DNA from: Phialocephala subalpina | Taxonomy: Eukaryota; Ascomycota; Leotiomycetes; Helotiales; Mollisiaceae | Assembly: GCA_900073065.1 (NCBI GenBank) | Contig: FJOG01000013.1 | Location: 147,113-211,112, forward strand | DNA: 64,000 nt | Direction: 5' to 3' | Shown here: positions 1 to 12,279 of the stretch, in pieces | Layout of the letters: each line of letters begins with the position of its first letter | Position numbering within the stretch: position 1 is the stretch's first letter | The notes under the pieces: generated by a model | Told to the model about the DNA's origin: nothing | Databases searched by the model: none | Seen by the model: only the letters and a program-made list of their open reading frames with translations | Made by a program: the position numbers and the translations under genes

Positions 1-112
1 TCCACGTGTAAATGCGGGGGCCGATTGTGATTGTGATTGGATTGGACAAGTCGAAGTGACAGGTCGTGAGATCTGAGTATCTGAGTATCTGGATAGAAGA
101 TAGGCAGGCTGT

Positions 113-1539
113 TTAGCTTTGCTTGCACTCAGCGGCCTCCTGCTTTGGCTTCGCGGCATCGTCCTGTGAAGCGGTTAGCTAAGGATTCGACAAATATGTG
201 TACGAGGGAGACCACTTACATCGTCATCAGACTCTTCCTCATCATCATGGTCCTCGCTAGCATCATCTTCCTCATCATCCTCGTCCTCGAAGTCACCCTC
301 CTCCATGTCCTCGTCAAGCTCCTCAAATTGAAGGGCCTCGCCGGTGAACCAGTCGATAGCACGGGGGATGAGCTTCTCCTTGATGTCCTCGCCCAATTGA
401 TAATCAAGCTCAAGACGCTCCTCAATATCAGATGCAGCATCATCATCATCCTCGTCTGTTGGGGCCTTGGGAGGTGAGAAGAAGTTGAAGAACGACTCGG
501 TTGGGACAGTCTTCTTGACGACACGGGTCTGCTTGGTGTCTAGTATCCACGTTAGATATGTTTCCACATATAAGCTTGAGACTTACTCTTGTTTCTTTGC
601 TTCTTGCTCTCAACTCGGACAGTCAGATCCTTGCCGGTCTTCCAGTCGATCTTGTCACCCTCAGCATGGTCGTAGATGAAGTCTCCACCGTAGCCGCTCT
701 CATTTTGGTAGAAGTAGGTCTTGGTGATTGTCTTGTTGGTGAAGAACTCATTCTCAGCGAACTCGAAGAGCAACTTGAAACCAGGCTTCTCAAGATACTC
801 CATGCGAACGTCGGTCAGGTCCTTGAGAGCAGCCTCATCTCTATCGGTGATCATCTCAGCGAGGGAGACTTGGTTCTTCATGGCAGAAAGCCAGAACTCG
901 GGAATACCCTTAACATCGGATGGTTCCTCTGACTTCTCAACGGGCTCAGCTTCATCTTGTTCTTCGTCCTCTTCGCCAGACTTGATCTCCTCAGCAGTGG
1001 GTTCAGCAACACCATTAATGATCTTGGCACGCTTCTGGTACAACGGGGTAAACTTGGCGAAGTATTTCTTCTCCAATTCCAAAACCTCCTCCTGGAATTC
1101 AGCCTCCAACTTTGAGTGCTCCTTTTGGACGCCCTTCAGACCTGCGACGCGACGGCGGACTGGTGCGGGGAGGGACTCGACGTAGCCAGAGGAGCGGCCA
1201 ACAAGGGAACCGAGCTTTCCTTGAATCATTTGGACAAGCTTTGGGTTTTGTGCGAAGATGGATGCGGCAGCAGCTCGATCGAACTCCTCTAAGGGTGAAT
1301 TAGTGACTTGCCGCAAAGTTTCGGTGAGGGGCAACAATTGACGACTTACCTTCCTTGATCGTGCCGACACCAGGTTGTTGCGCATGGGATGAGATGGGAG
1401 CGTTGTTCATGGGAGTATTTTGAGGAGTCCTGCAGATGATGAATATTAGTCCTTAAATATTTTGTTGATTGTGGGGGTTGTTCGCTGTTGTGGCTTACGG
1501 AGCGGTTTGGGAATTTTGTTTTCTCGGGATTTCAGACAT
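113..1539 (-). CDS. nap1: Nucleosome assembly protein NAP1 (histone H2A-H2B chaperone)
   Basis: NAP/SET-family chaperone that binds H2A-H2B and shuttles it for nucleosome assembly. Five exons (1499-1539, 1350-1429, 587-1288, 220-539, 113-163) join in frame to 397 aa. The start ATG at 1539 gives MSEIPRKQ, and the second exon continues [11 protein letters not shown]. The NAP fold follows: a long helix around [16 protein letters not shown], then [12 protein letters not shown] and the beta-domain with [14 protein letters not shown]. The end is a Glu/Asp-rich acidic tail typical of NAP1. The last exon ends in Cys-Lys-Gln-Ser, a CaaX-like farnesylation box as reported for animal and plant NAP1 proteins. 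The gene is divergent from the P5B ATPase, with 262 bp between the starts. Family assignment is secure; lipidation is inferred from the terminal four residues. Confidence 0.93.
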
Positions 1540-1801
1540 CTTGTCGGATAGGCGTCCAATAGAGACAGAAGCGTCGCTGATGGAATGTGATATTGAGAAA
1601 GTCTGGCAACAATCGTTCGTGACGTTGGTCAGGACAAAGAGTTGAAAAAGCAAGAACCAGGACGTAGACGTGTTGGGGAAAGACTGAGATCGCGCTAGTG
1701 GGCAATTTTTGGCCTGGTGGGAAGGAGGCGACAATCGATAACGAACTAGAGCGGTGGAGCGGAAGGCGGCGAACTAAAGTACCGACGTTTTACCATTTTC
1801 C
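1540..1801. promoter_or_regulatory. Divergent promoter between NAP1 and the P5B ATPase
   Basis: The 262 bp between the two start codons must hold both 5' leaders and core promoters, because the genes diverge. No TATA box or named operator is obvious. The assignment rests on gene orientation only. Confidence 0.5.
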
Positions 1802-4800
1802 ATGGCTAGAAGTCCTCAGGTCTCTTCGGACAATGCACCCGACATAGAGCTCTCTCCCTGGACACTGACAGGTGTCAGTCACTGCACAGAGATGGACGAA
1901 TCCAACGGGATGCCCATCGTGGGCGGGCGGCGGAACAGGTCCAGGAGCAATGGCGCCGCAAATGGACGAACTGGGGCCATGTACAGAAGAGACTCCAATA
2001 TGTCGACGTCGAGCTTCCTTGATGAGGTGGAGATGGCACAGGATGAGGTGTTCGCGGGTCCTATGGGAGAGAGCGTTCCTACGAGTGTATCCTCCTTTGC
2101 ACATCGAAGGGGCAGAGCCGACTCGACGACCAGCTTTACATACTACCAGGACGAAGACGAGCCTTTACCACCTTCCGAAGACGATAGTGCCATATTGGAT
2201 GATGAATCCGAATTACACTTTGACGAGGGTGAGGATGATTCTGCAGATCTGGAAGCCGGGGAGCTATCAGGGATGCGTAGAAGCTCGTCCGGACTTTCAC
2301 GAGCTTCGGTACATGACCGCTTGCTCAGAAGTGACAGTGCAAGAACAGAAGGGAGTACCTTGGGCCGTGGGCATAGAACAAGCCAGAAGATGTACATTGT
2401 TACGGAGGACCTCACTATTGTTGTAGCGGGATTTCGTACATCAGCAGTGGGGTTTGCTTTGTATACAACAATTTGTCTATGCACACTTGGACTTGGCTAT
2501 CTCCTCTTTCGTTGGCTTCCTCGCTGGCAAGTGAACATCATTGGAGTCCCCTGTCTACTGAAGGAGTGTTCATGGGTTGTCATTGAGGTACGTGTTTTTT
2601 GGATATACCTTGCTGGTAGCATTTGCGAAATGATGAAAAGTTTGCACCACTGTGGTAATACTTACTGACTCCTACAGAACCAATGGGGAGAATTCGTCAC
2701 TCAAGATGTAGAGTCTCAAGAATATGGAAGATCCTTATCTACTGTATTCGGCACCTCCGAAAAGCGTTTCATACTGGCATACGACGAAGACGACGACCCT
2801 GTTCTGGATGACCTCAGAATCCTGGACTATCGCTACATGAGATTTGTTTTCCACCCCCTCAAAGATAAGTTTATCTTAAGCAACAGCTGGAAGGACCCTG
2901 CCTGGACCAACGTAAAGACTATTCGAGCAGGCATTGATGGGGATGAAAAGGAGAATCGAGAGCTTGTGTTTGGCAAGAATCTTATTGATATCAAGCAGAA
3001 GACAATCCCACAACTGCTTGTAGATGAGGTTCGTGATCCAGTCCTCGGTCTTTGAACTTTGCTTATAAGATTAGGCATTCCATCCGTTCTATGTCTTTCA
3101 AGTTGCGAGTTTGATCCTCTGGTCCCTCGATGAATATTACTACTATGCCGCATGCATTTTCTTGATCTCGGTGGTCAGCATAACCACGACACTCATAGAG
3201 ACACGCTCAGTGAGTACAGGTCCATCATTAGTAGATGCAAGGATGCTAAGATATGCAGACTATGCAAAGACTTCGAGAGATATCCAGATTCGAATGCGAC
3301 GTGCGGGTTCTTCGGAACTCTTTCTGTAAGATATTCCATTAACTTTCTTTTTCAATTACTTATGTATGCACAGGGCGTTATGTTCCTTCGAGCGAACTTG
3401 TTCCTGGAGATGTGTATGAAGTCACAGACCCTGCCCTCACGCAATTCCCTTGCGACAGTATATTACTGGCCGGAGATTGCATCGTGAATGAGAGCATGCT
3501 TACTGGCGAGTCTGTACCTGTGTCGAAAGTCCCAGCAAGCAATGAATCCCTTCGTGCCCTGAATCTATCGGCATCATCAGTTGCACCAGAGCTTGCCAGG
3601 CATTTTCTCTTCTGCGGTACCAAGATCATTCGAGCAAGGCGTCCCCAGGACGACAAAGATGATGAGGCTGTGGCGCTGGCTATGACCGTACGAACTGGCT
3701 TCAACACCACCAAGGGTGCACTCGTTCGGTCTATGCTCTTCCCCAAACCCTCTGGCTTCAAGTTCTACAGAGACTCATTTCGGTATATCTCTGTCATGGG
3801 AGGCATTGCTATGTTGGGCTTCGTGGCTTCATTCATCAATTTTGTCCGCTTGAAACTCGAATGGCACTTGATCATAGTCAGGGCGCTCGACTTGATCACA
3901 ATCGTGGTTCCTCCAGCTCTTCCAGCTACACTCACCATTGGGACCAACTTTGCACTGTCTCGATTGAGAAAGAAGCAAATCTTCTGCATTAGCCCTCAGC
4001 GGGTCAATGTTGGAGGCAAACTTGATATTATTTGCTTCGACAAGACCGGAACACTGACCGAGGATGGACTGGATGTTCTTGGACTTCGCGTAGCACAACG
4101 GCCTTCCAATCGGTTTAGCGAGATCCTGCCAGATGCTCTGTCTCTGCTTCCAGGTGCAGCTTACGAGCGCGATCCCACAATCGAATATGATGCCCACAAG
4201 GCGGCGTTGTATACGATGGCCACTTGCCACTCTTTGCGAGTTGTGGATGGTGAGCTTGTAGGAGATCCGCTTGACGTGAAGATGTTTGCCTTCACAGGCT
4301 GGTCATTCGAGGAAGGGGAGCAAAGAGGTGCCGATCCCGAGGATGAAGAGCAGGGTGGCCTCTCTCCATCCATTGCACGCCCACCTGCTGGCATGGAATA
4401 CGACCTGGACGACAATGATACAGCGCCGAATTCGAGTGTAAGTCCATTCGGAATTTTACCGAGCTAAACTAACATATCATACAGAGATCTCCCATAGAAC
4501 TTGGTGTGCTGAAATCGTTCGAGTTTATATCACAATTGCGAAGAGCCAGTGTCATCGTGAGAAATTTTGGCTCTCCGGGCTGTGACATCTACGTCAAGGG
4601 TGCCCCCGAGTGTATGAAGGACATCTGTAAAGCAGAGAGCTGTAAGATCATTATCCTATGGACCTTAATTTTTGACCGCTCTCTCTGACTAGAATCATAC
4701 AGTTCCCATCGATTACGAAGAGCTTCTAGCGTACTACACGCACCGAGGGTTCCGAGTCATCGCTTGTGCCACCAAGCATATTCCTAAGATGAATTGGGTC

Positions 4801-6655
4801 AAAGTTCAAAAGATGAAACGAGACGAAGCAGAATCAGGACTTGACTTCATCGGCTTCATCATTTTTGAAAACAAATTGAAGCCCAGCACAGCTGGTGTCT
4901 TGGATGAGCTTTCTCGGGCTGAAATTAGGAAGGTCATGTGTACCGGTGACAATATTCTCACGGCGATCAGTGTTGCACGAGAATGCAGTCTAATTGACAA
5001 GACTGCACACTGTTTCGTGCCTCACTTCGCAGAAGGTATGGTTGACTTCTACAGGAAACGGCCAATTGCAGTCCTTTAGCTAACATATTGCAGGTAATTT
5101 CCAAGATCCTAAAGCACGTCTTACCTGGGAAAGCATTGACAACAACATTTTCACTTTGGATGAGCATACTCTGACGGTACGTCCTTGATTTCCAGTTGAG
5201 CTTCGATCGCTGATTCCTTGTCCTCCAGCCATTACCACCACCTGCAGACGGAGATGCATCTCTGCCATATGACATTACCAATTTGCGAAATTACTCTTTG
5301 GCAATTAGTGGTGATGTATTTCGCTGGATCATCGACTTCGCCGCTCCAGAAGTATTGCAAAGGGTTCGTATCTCGTGGCCATTCCGCATTTATACACAAG
5401 CTCACAATTCCCAGATGCTTGTTTGTGGACAGGTGTTCGCTCGCATGTCTCCGGATGAGAAACATGAACTTGTCGAGAAGCTTCAGAGCATTGACTACTG
5501 TTGTGGCTTCTGTGGCGATGGTGCTAACGATTGCGGTGCATTGAAAGCAGCAGATGTCGGTATTTCTCTTTCGGAGGCTGAAGCTTCGGTTGCTGCACCG
5601 TTCACGAGCCGCGTGTTCGATATTACTTGTGTGCCCGAAGTCATAAGGTATGTATTTCTCCTACTGCTGTCATGAATATTTATATTGACAGAATGCCATA
5701 GGGAGGGAAGAGCTGCGCTGGTCACCAGTTTCAGCTGCTTCAAATACATGAGTCTCTATTCGGCTATCCAATTCACATCCGTCAGCTTCCTCTATGCATC
5801 CGCATCCAATCTGGGTGACTTCCAGGTAAGCTCTGTTGTTTTGTATCTCCAATCGACGACTAATATTGGTTACAGTTTCTTTTCATCGACCTTCTCTTGA
5901 TCCTTCCTATTGCCATCTTCAGTAAGTTTTGCTCTCTCGATTCCCTATAATCCAGCGCTTACATGGACACAGTGGGCTGGACTGGACCTTTCCCAGTGTT
6001 ATGCCGCAAACGACCAACCGCAAATCTGGTATCACGAAAAGTGTTGACACCATTACTTGGGCAAATTGCTATTTGCATACTGATCCAAGCCGTCGGGTTC
6101 GAGGCCGTCCAGAAGCAACCTTGGTAAGTTTAATGTGGAACATTCGTCTTCATCATGACTGACATCATCTAGGTACTTGCCTCCTCACCTAGACAGGGAG
6201 AGGTCTAACATTATGAACTCCCAAAATACCACACTATTCTTAGTCTCCTGCTTTGAGTACATCCTTTCGGGAATAGTGATGAGCGTCGGGCCACCGTTCC
6301 GTCAATCGATGGCGCACAATTGTATGTCTCTCCGATTCACCTTAAATTTTGCTAATGACTTCTAGTACCCTTTGTCGTCACGATAGTTGTGGCCCTACTC
6401 TTCACGTCGTACATGCTTTTCGACCCCTCGGAGTCATTTGCGAAATTCATGCAATTGACCCCAATGAGCTGGGACTTCAAAACTTTCATTCTAGTCCTCG
6501 GCGCTGGATATATCGCTTTGGCATGGACCACCGAGAACTACGTATTTCCACGACTTGCAAAATTTCTAGGCATGCTGAAGACCAGAATCTCGAGGATGCC
6601 GAAAAAAAGGAAGACGTACAAACTCATCTTGGAAGAGATGAAAGCATTCCAGTAG
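1802..6655 (+). CDS. P5B-type P-type ATPase (Ypk9/ATP13A2-like vacuolar transporter)
   Basis: Fifteen exons join in frame to 1361 aa: 1802-2587, 2678-3028, 3075-3209, 3259-3325, 3374-4437, 4485-4641, 4703-5035, 5094-5176, 5229-5363, 5433-5647, 5702-5825, 5876-5921, 5973-6123, 6173-6321 and 6366-6655. Visible P-type ATPase elements are LTGES in the actuator, the membrane motif PPALP (about residues 626-630), the phosphorylation motif DKTGT (Asp about 669), KGAPE, TGDN and GDGAND (about 1066). PPALP, rather than PPELP, marks subgroup P5B, which includes yeast Ypk9 and human ATP13A2. These act in vacuolar/lysosomal membranes; ATP13A2 exports polyamines. The first exon gives a long acidic Ser-rich cytosolic N-terminus, then hydrophobic segments. 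Subgroup is well supported; the transported substrate is inferred from the family. Confidence 0.93.
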
Positions 6656-6958
6656 TAATTTTTGTATATATAGATGATTTTCTCAATATGAGACGTCCAA
6701 AAACGATTGTATAATACATTCCGAGAATAATTCTCTCCGTCGTGCTGCAGTGACGTAGTTCGTGAACCCCAAAATTGAGGTTGTCGAGGCATTGTACGGG
6801 TGACGGCAGGGACTTTCTGAGATGATACACTATCCGCGCTTTGATCTCAACTTCTCAAACGGTCAACACAACCTCTCAAATTTTAGTTCTCATATCTTCT
6901 TCTCTTTTTTATGTCAAAGTAAATATATACAGCGGACACATTCAGAGAAACCGCGATC

Positions 6959-8190
6959 ATGGGTATTTTCACATCCACTGACTGCATATATCATGAACAG
7001 TAACTAATATCTCACAGACTGGATACTGGACGGGGGATACCTCCCGCAAGCTGTAATCCGAATTGGGATCCGGCGACAGCTCCAAGAACGCATCAGAATC
7101 ATCAAGACGACTTCTCTCGAAGAAGCCTACGAGCGAAAGATGAAATACGTCGAGCTTCTCCGCAGTCGACCAATTGCCATTGAGACCGCTACTGCAAATG
7201 AGCAGCATTATGAAGTCGGTACTGGGGTCCTACAGGCTTGTCTTGGTCCTAGGATGAAGTATTCTAGCTGCCTGTATCCGAAGGGGAGTGAGACGCTTGC
7301 TCAGGCTGAGATCGCAATGTTGGAGACGTATGTTCAGAAGGCGCAGTTGAAGGATGGAATGAGTATTTTGGACCTTGGGTTAGTTTCGATTCCGAGTTTG
7401 TTTTATGTTTCGGCTTTGACTGATTTGTTTAAGATGTGGTTGGGGGTCTGGAGCCCTGTACTTTGCGGAGGTGCTTCCTAATTCCAAGGTCACGGCTTTC
7501 TCGAATTCGAGGACGCAGAAGATCTATATCGACAATAAGGCCAAGGAGAAGGGCCTCACTAACTTGAATGTCATCACTGGAAACGTCGCAGATTACGAGT
7601 TCAAAGGGGAAAGCTTCGATCGAGTGGTGTCCATTGAGGTATGTATCACATGAATCTTACTAGATTCAGTTGCGCTGACCTTTTCAGATGTTCGAACACA
7701 TGAAGAACTATGAGCTGCTTATGGCAAAGGTCTCAAGAGCCCTGAAGCCTTCTGGGAAGCTTTTCGTTCACATCTTCAGCCACAAAGACTCACCATATGA
7801 CTTCGAGGATGGCTGGATGAGCACGCATTTCTTCTCTGGAGGAACAATGCCATCGGCAGATCTCTTGCTCTACTTCCAGGAAGACCTTAAGCTGAAAACC
7901 CAATGGTGGGTTTCCGGAAAGAACTATGCCAAGACCTGTGAGGTAAGTATCCTTCATCCACCTTGTCCGTGCCCCTCTCATTGTTGGTGTAGGACTGGCT
8001 ATCCAAAATGAATGCAAGTAAGAAGGAGATATGGCCACATCTCACCGAGACGTATGGCGAGAAGGATACTGCTATGTGGTTCTATCGATGGCAGATCTTC
8101 TACATGGCTTGTGCAGAGCTCTTTGCCTGGGAGGGTGGTGACACTTGGGGCGTATCTCATTACTTGTTCGAAAAGCCTGCAAAGGCATAA
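6959..8190 (+). CDS. SAM-dependent methyltransferase, cyclopropane-fatty-acid-synthase/coclaurine N-methyltransferase-like
   Basis: Proposed exons 6959-6962, 7018-7378, 7434-7638, 7688-7942 and 7993-8190 give 340 aa. The first exon holds only ATGG, which joins to the second to begin [11 protein letters not shown]. No other upstream ATG keeps this conserved-looking start without a stop. The class I SAM motif is LDLGCGWGSGA. The stretches [30 protein letters not shown] and the C-terminal WRIQIF-like segment ([16 protein letters not shown]) are typical of the CFAS/CNMT family. The members methylate lipid double bonds or amines; which applies here cannot be told. It lies 303 bp downstream of the P5B gene on the same strand. 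The micro-exon is the uncertain part. Confidence 0.85.
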
Positions 8191-8381
8191 AAAATCAATA
8201 GCCCATATATCTTCGACTCCATAGAAATACGATTGATTGCTCCCAGTATGTACAATGCCTTGCCTTCAAGAGTGAATCCCTCCTTCGTTCCCAACCCGTC
8301 TATGTATTCGTATTTGGTGACAAACCCAGTTTCAAAGTTTTACTGGCGCATCGAGTCGATCTTGTCTTCGCATTTCGTGAT

Positions 8382-8641
8382 TCAATGGTCCCAAGGGTGC
8401 TTCCATCCTAACAACGCAGGGCCTGTCAAAGTGTCAGAACGAATCAGGAAGCTGGAAGCAAGTGTTATATACCGTCTTTCTTCGCGCGATACATCAACTG
8501 CAATTGAAGTCAGCAATCGACTGATCTGCGAATCGGAATATATACACTCACGAAGAACCACATGCTTGCTCCAAGCATTTGTGAAGTGATGCGATAGAGA
8601 GGCCTGACCGGAGGAATTTGAACAGGGTGTTTGCCAGCCAT
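8382..8641 (-). CDS. Small mitochondrial complex I subunit, NDUFB2 (AGGG)-like
   Basis: A 51-aa protein split over three tiny exons (8552-8641, 8473-8497, 8382-8422), too fragmented to show as a long ORF. The start at 8641 gives MAGKHPVQIPPVRPLYRI, followed by the hydrophobic LGASMWFFLMYRAKKDG and the end LLGWKHPWDH. Introns have clean GTGAGT/GTATAT donors and TTGCAG/GACAG acceptors, and phases agree. The single membrane helix with Met-Trp-Phe-Phe and the short charged tail resemble the NDUFB2 accessory subunit of NADH:ubiquinone oxidoreductase, an inner-membrane protein. Gene reality is well supported by splice logic. The subunit name comes from remembered similarity over a very short protein, so it is less certain. 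It is tail-to-tail with the methyltransferase. Confidence 0.68.
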
Positions 8642-9375
8642 GATCCTGTTCCTGTCAGCTATGGAGAAGGGCTGAGTATTGTCGTTACTGACGCGAAATG
8701 AAGCAGAGTTGCTTTAGTTGTCTTTCGATGATGGTGATCTTGTGAATGGAGGGGTGGAATGAGGAGTGGCGCGTGAATACTGAAGCTGAATTCGAGGTTC
8801 GCCGTCTTGAGGCCTGTACCGGAAGATATTTATTCCGAACCACCTAGTTTCGTAAGCAGATAATCGTCTACCCCTAGCAAATTTAAACACATTGCGAAGC
8901 AAACGGGACGACTCTTGAAAAGTACCTTTGCAACTACCTTTGCAGTGTAAATAAATAGAGAGCGTCGTCACAAATGATCTCGGAAGAAGACTAAACACCG
9001 TTATCGACATGTTTTTCTGCAGATTGGTTCAGTTCTCAGTTGCGGTATATCTCCGATGACGACTCGAGAAAACCATGCATTGTCTAATAGCTAGCTAAGT
9101 GAAGAGAAAGGTCCTTCCTCACCAATCCACGAGTGCTAATTTCTCGACTATAAGCTAAATGATTTAAATTCCATTGCAAATTGAAAAGCAGCGCAAATTG
9201 GTGTTTTTGGCCCGCCAGAGACTCTCAACCTCTCCAGCCCGATAGCAGAAATCGACACCATCGATTTGCCCTCCACCATGCAAGTAACGGAAATAACTTT
9301 TTGGCTCTCGCGCACTAGCAAGAAACAATGCCACAAGACACCCCTCCACCATAGTTCATCTTTCACCATCCACTC
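8642..9375. other. Intergenic, no gene recognised
   Basis: Leader and promoter space for the small complex I gene, plus AT-rich sequence. Short open frames here lack ATG starts or any family-like composition. Nothing else is seen. Confidence 0.6.
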
Positions 9376-11640
9376 TTAGCCAAGTCCATCGTCCATGTCA
9401 ACGTCATCTTGGCCATTCTCATCTTCTAATTCTTCAACTGTCGCACCCATGTCAGATCGACTCTCGGTCACAAAAGGTTCGATTGCTCGCCGATGTGGAA
9501 TTCGACTGTGCTCGAATCGTCCTCCAACTGGTATGAGATCAGCGGCAGGTATCCAGACGCACGGCCGACGAAGCACGAAACACTTCTCACAAGAGTCCAG
9601 CTTACCCTGAGAATTAGGCGTCGCGACTCTTTTGCATTCGTATCCCGACATGTTAAATGCAAGGGGTTGATGTTCAATGTTGATAGGTAGGCACATGGCG
9701 CAGTGCTGGGTTGGTTTTGCTGGATGTCAATGTGCAACCCCTTCTCTGGTCGTCCGTCATCTCCGAACATTAGGTCAGGGCCGTACATGTTGTAGAGATT
9801 TACTGTGTTCTCCTCGAAGCTTCGAAGATGTGGTACTGGAAGTCGAAGAGGTGTTTGTTCAACAAGTCTCAATTCTTGCTTCAAATGGTCGTATTGCAAG
9901 ACTTTGACGGAAATCCTCGGGCCCTTTTTCATCCATTCTGGCAACTTGTTCTTGGGAGTCTCATCATATTCGACTTGCATGAGAGCATCGTAAATGCGCT
10001 GAACTTTGACATGAAGGAAGGTCACATGCTTACTCTCCGGTATGGTATCCCAGTAAAAACCCTTGAACTGAAGCCATTCGGTCTTTTCACCGTCAGCGTC
10101 CTTTCGGCTGATTCGAATGGCGATCTTGTTCAGTAGCTCTGAGTTTGACCATGCCCCTGGCTCAGTACAATTCGCCCATGAATATGGATGTTGCGGTCGC
10201 CCGTGTAGATCTCCACGGTTGGAGTGACATATTCTCCAGGCTTGACCCAGGAAGGAAGTGGCCTCACTTGGACATACGCCCTGCGATCCTTACCACCATA
10301 CAATAGACAAATCGCAGTATAATCCTTTTTTGCCAGAACCTTGATTGGTGCTCGAGTATACACTCGGACGTCATTTTTATCGTCAAGGGGAATTACTTGG
10401 CATGTCCAAGTGGTCACTCCGAAGAGCATCTCTGTCATTGGAGATCGCCAGTTGTAACCTCGTCCATGAGGAGGTTACCATCCCGTTTCGTCAAAAACCC
10501 TCTTTTGAACGGCTTGAAATTGCGTGGCAGCAAGGCAGTTGATGGCATATTTTGAGAGTGATTCTTGTCTAGCCAACGCGTCCGCACTCAGCAGTAATGG
10601 AGTGGTTGTGTTCAGCAAACAGACGAATATTTGCTCGGCCACCTGCATAACGATATCGCGAATGTTGCTTGGCACGTTACTCAGATCGCTGAGAATAAGC
10701 ATTGTCCATTCATCTCCATGAGCCTGGGTATACAAGTGGCCTTGTGGTTTTGCTTTTGCCAACTCCACGCTGTGCTGGCTGCGTCGATGTCCAACTTTGA
10801 TGCTCTTCCCACAGCATTTACCCATTTCTTTCGCATCGTCAAAGCCTTGATTCTGCTCCGATTTTCGAAACACAAGCGCGTAGATTGCTGTCCGCGGATC
10901 AATGTTGGAGAGCTTATGTGGCCCACTCTTGCTTGATATATTGTCGAACAAGTCTTCAAGTTGAGGCTTTCCCGCTGCGAGAGCTTGTCTAATGACTGGA
11001 GGCATTCCTGATATGACGTGTTAGCTTGTTCACGAACTTTCTCGGCTAGTATCTTACCCTTGAGAATCGCATCCCGAAATTGTATGCCTTGGTTTGCGAT
11101 GGCATCAAATTTACCGGCTCCTGTTGATGTGGTCTGGAAAGCAGTTTTATTCTCCATGATGGTGTTAAAGAGTCTGAGTATCGTTCTTTCAAGAACAGAC
11201 AGTTGTTCAGGTGCGATCATCTTATAAACCGGCAGCGGAATGGTGGTGTCGATCAGTGTAATGTTGCCGACATCCTTGCCGATTTTCGACGACCTTATCA
11301 ATACTTGCATCGTGAGGTAGTCAGCCTGGGGCATTTCTTTGATCACCTCGACCGAAAGACCACCTCACCCACTTAACTCCATCCTTGTCCTTGAAATCCA
11401 CTCCTAGGACAAACCCTTCCTCACCCTTCTTGACTGAAAGCGGTGTGGATCTACCAACCGGTTCGGGAGGGGCATCTTTCGAGAAAAACTCAACCTCTCT
11501 ATTTGCAGATGGTGACCAGTTTCTTTTGATGACAGACTTCTCTTCCTAGTCTGTCTCGAACGGTGGTCCTCCTCTGAGCTGCCCTGTCCTCTCATAATGG
11601 GCTCTACGTGGGGAGTATAGCAGTCTCCAGCTAGGATTGG
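9376..11640 (-). pseudogene. Decayed gene of unknown function, Cys-rich C-terminus, possible GIY-YIG-like segment
   Basis: Protein-like frames run consecutively on the minus strand from about 11640 to 9376 but change frame near 11350, 11010, 10150 and 9700. In-frame stops sit at 11547-11549 (TAG) and 10475-10477 (TAA). Pieces read naturally across each break, for example GVKWVR then VEVIKEMPQADYL, and ETGW-stop-PPHGRGYNWRSP. No GT-AG intron fits the breaks I tested. A central segment has IYALVF followed by GKSIKVGHRRSQH, which recalls the GIY-YIG nuclease core. The C-terminus has CKRV...CEKCFVLRRPC, a possible zinc site. Both stops could come from CAG or CAA by C-to-T change, as in repeat-induced point mutation. 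Poor assembly could mimic the frameshifts. The family is not recognised. Confidence 0.6.
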
Positions 11641-11983
11641 TTAAGAGCTAAGATCTGTTGCATCCTCTGGCGATGATATACAAATGGTGCGGTAGTGGGT
11701 AGGCGCCTGCAAGAGACTGGCCTGTTAGTTTCAGTCCTATAACTCCAACCTTACTGGTTCAACATAGGCAAAGTCTATCGAGCGGTCCTGTACATGGTCT
11801 AACTTTCTGAGAGATTCCAGTATGGGAGAATTCAGAGAGCTTGCTGCAATTTCTGGCGAGGGCCTACCCGATGGTCGTCCCTTCCGTTGAGGGAAACCCA
11901 GATAGGAAGTCATATTTAGAGCTGCTTCGGTCAATGGCTGGTCACGTGATAATCCGCAGCCAAACCACCCGCAGCCAGCAACC

Positions 11984-12184
11984 ATGGCGGACCTGGATCG
12001 AATCAAGGAGGAGAACATTGCGGCCAAACTTCGGAGAGAGGAATTTACCGCCCCATTCAAAGAAAAATCCCACGTAATCTTAACTCGGAAACGGCGTCTG
12101 GATGAGGCTGAGATGTCGGAAGGCGAGCTCAACCGAAGCCTAGAAAGCCCACTAAAAAGCGGCCGCCTCCCAGGAAGTCCTTAA
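11984..12184 (+). CDS. Short upstream ORF before BUR1, uncertain
   Basis: An ATG at 11984 opens 66 codons beginning [20 protein letters not shown], charged and helix-like. A second frame, open from about 12110 to 12297, contains [15 protein letters not shown]. The composition suggests one basic protein that changes frame near 12110-12170, either by an unseen intron, a frameshift or decay. No family recognised. It may be a small separate gene or part of the BUR1 5' leader. I would not name it. Confidence 0.3.
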   Translation: MADLDRIKEENIAAKLRREEFTAPFKEKSHVILTRKRRLDEAEMSEGELNRSLESPLKSGRLPGSP

Positions 12185-12279
12185 TCCTCCGCCTGAAGGT
12201 CAGCTTCAACACAAAGTCGAACAATCTCGCACCACCAATCAATTCCTCCTCCTGCACCCAAACCCAGAATCACTTCGAA

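Noticed and set aside
175..567. Minus-strand frame reading through NAP1 introns
   Set aside because: It is the acidic NAP1 tail read into an intron. Splicing at 219/163 and 586/539 explains it.
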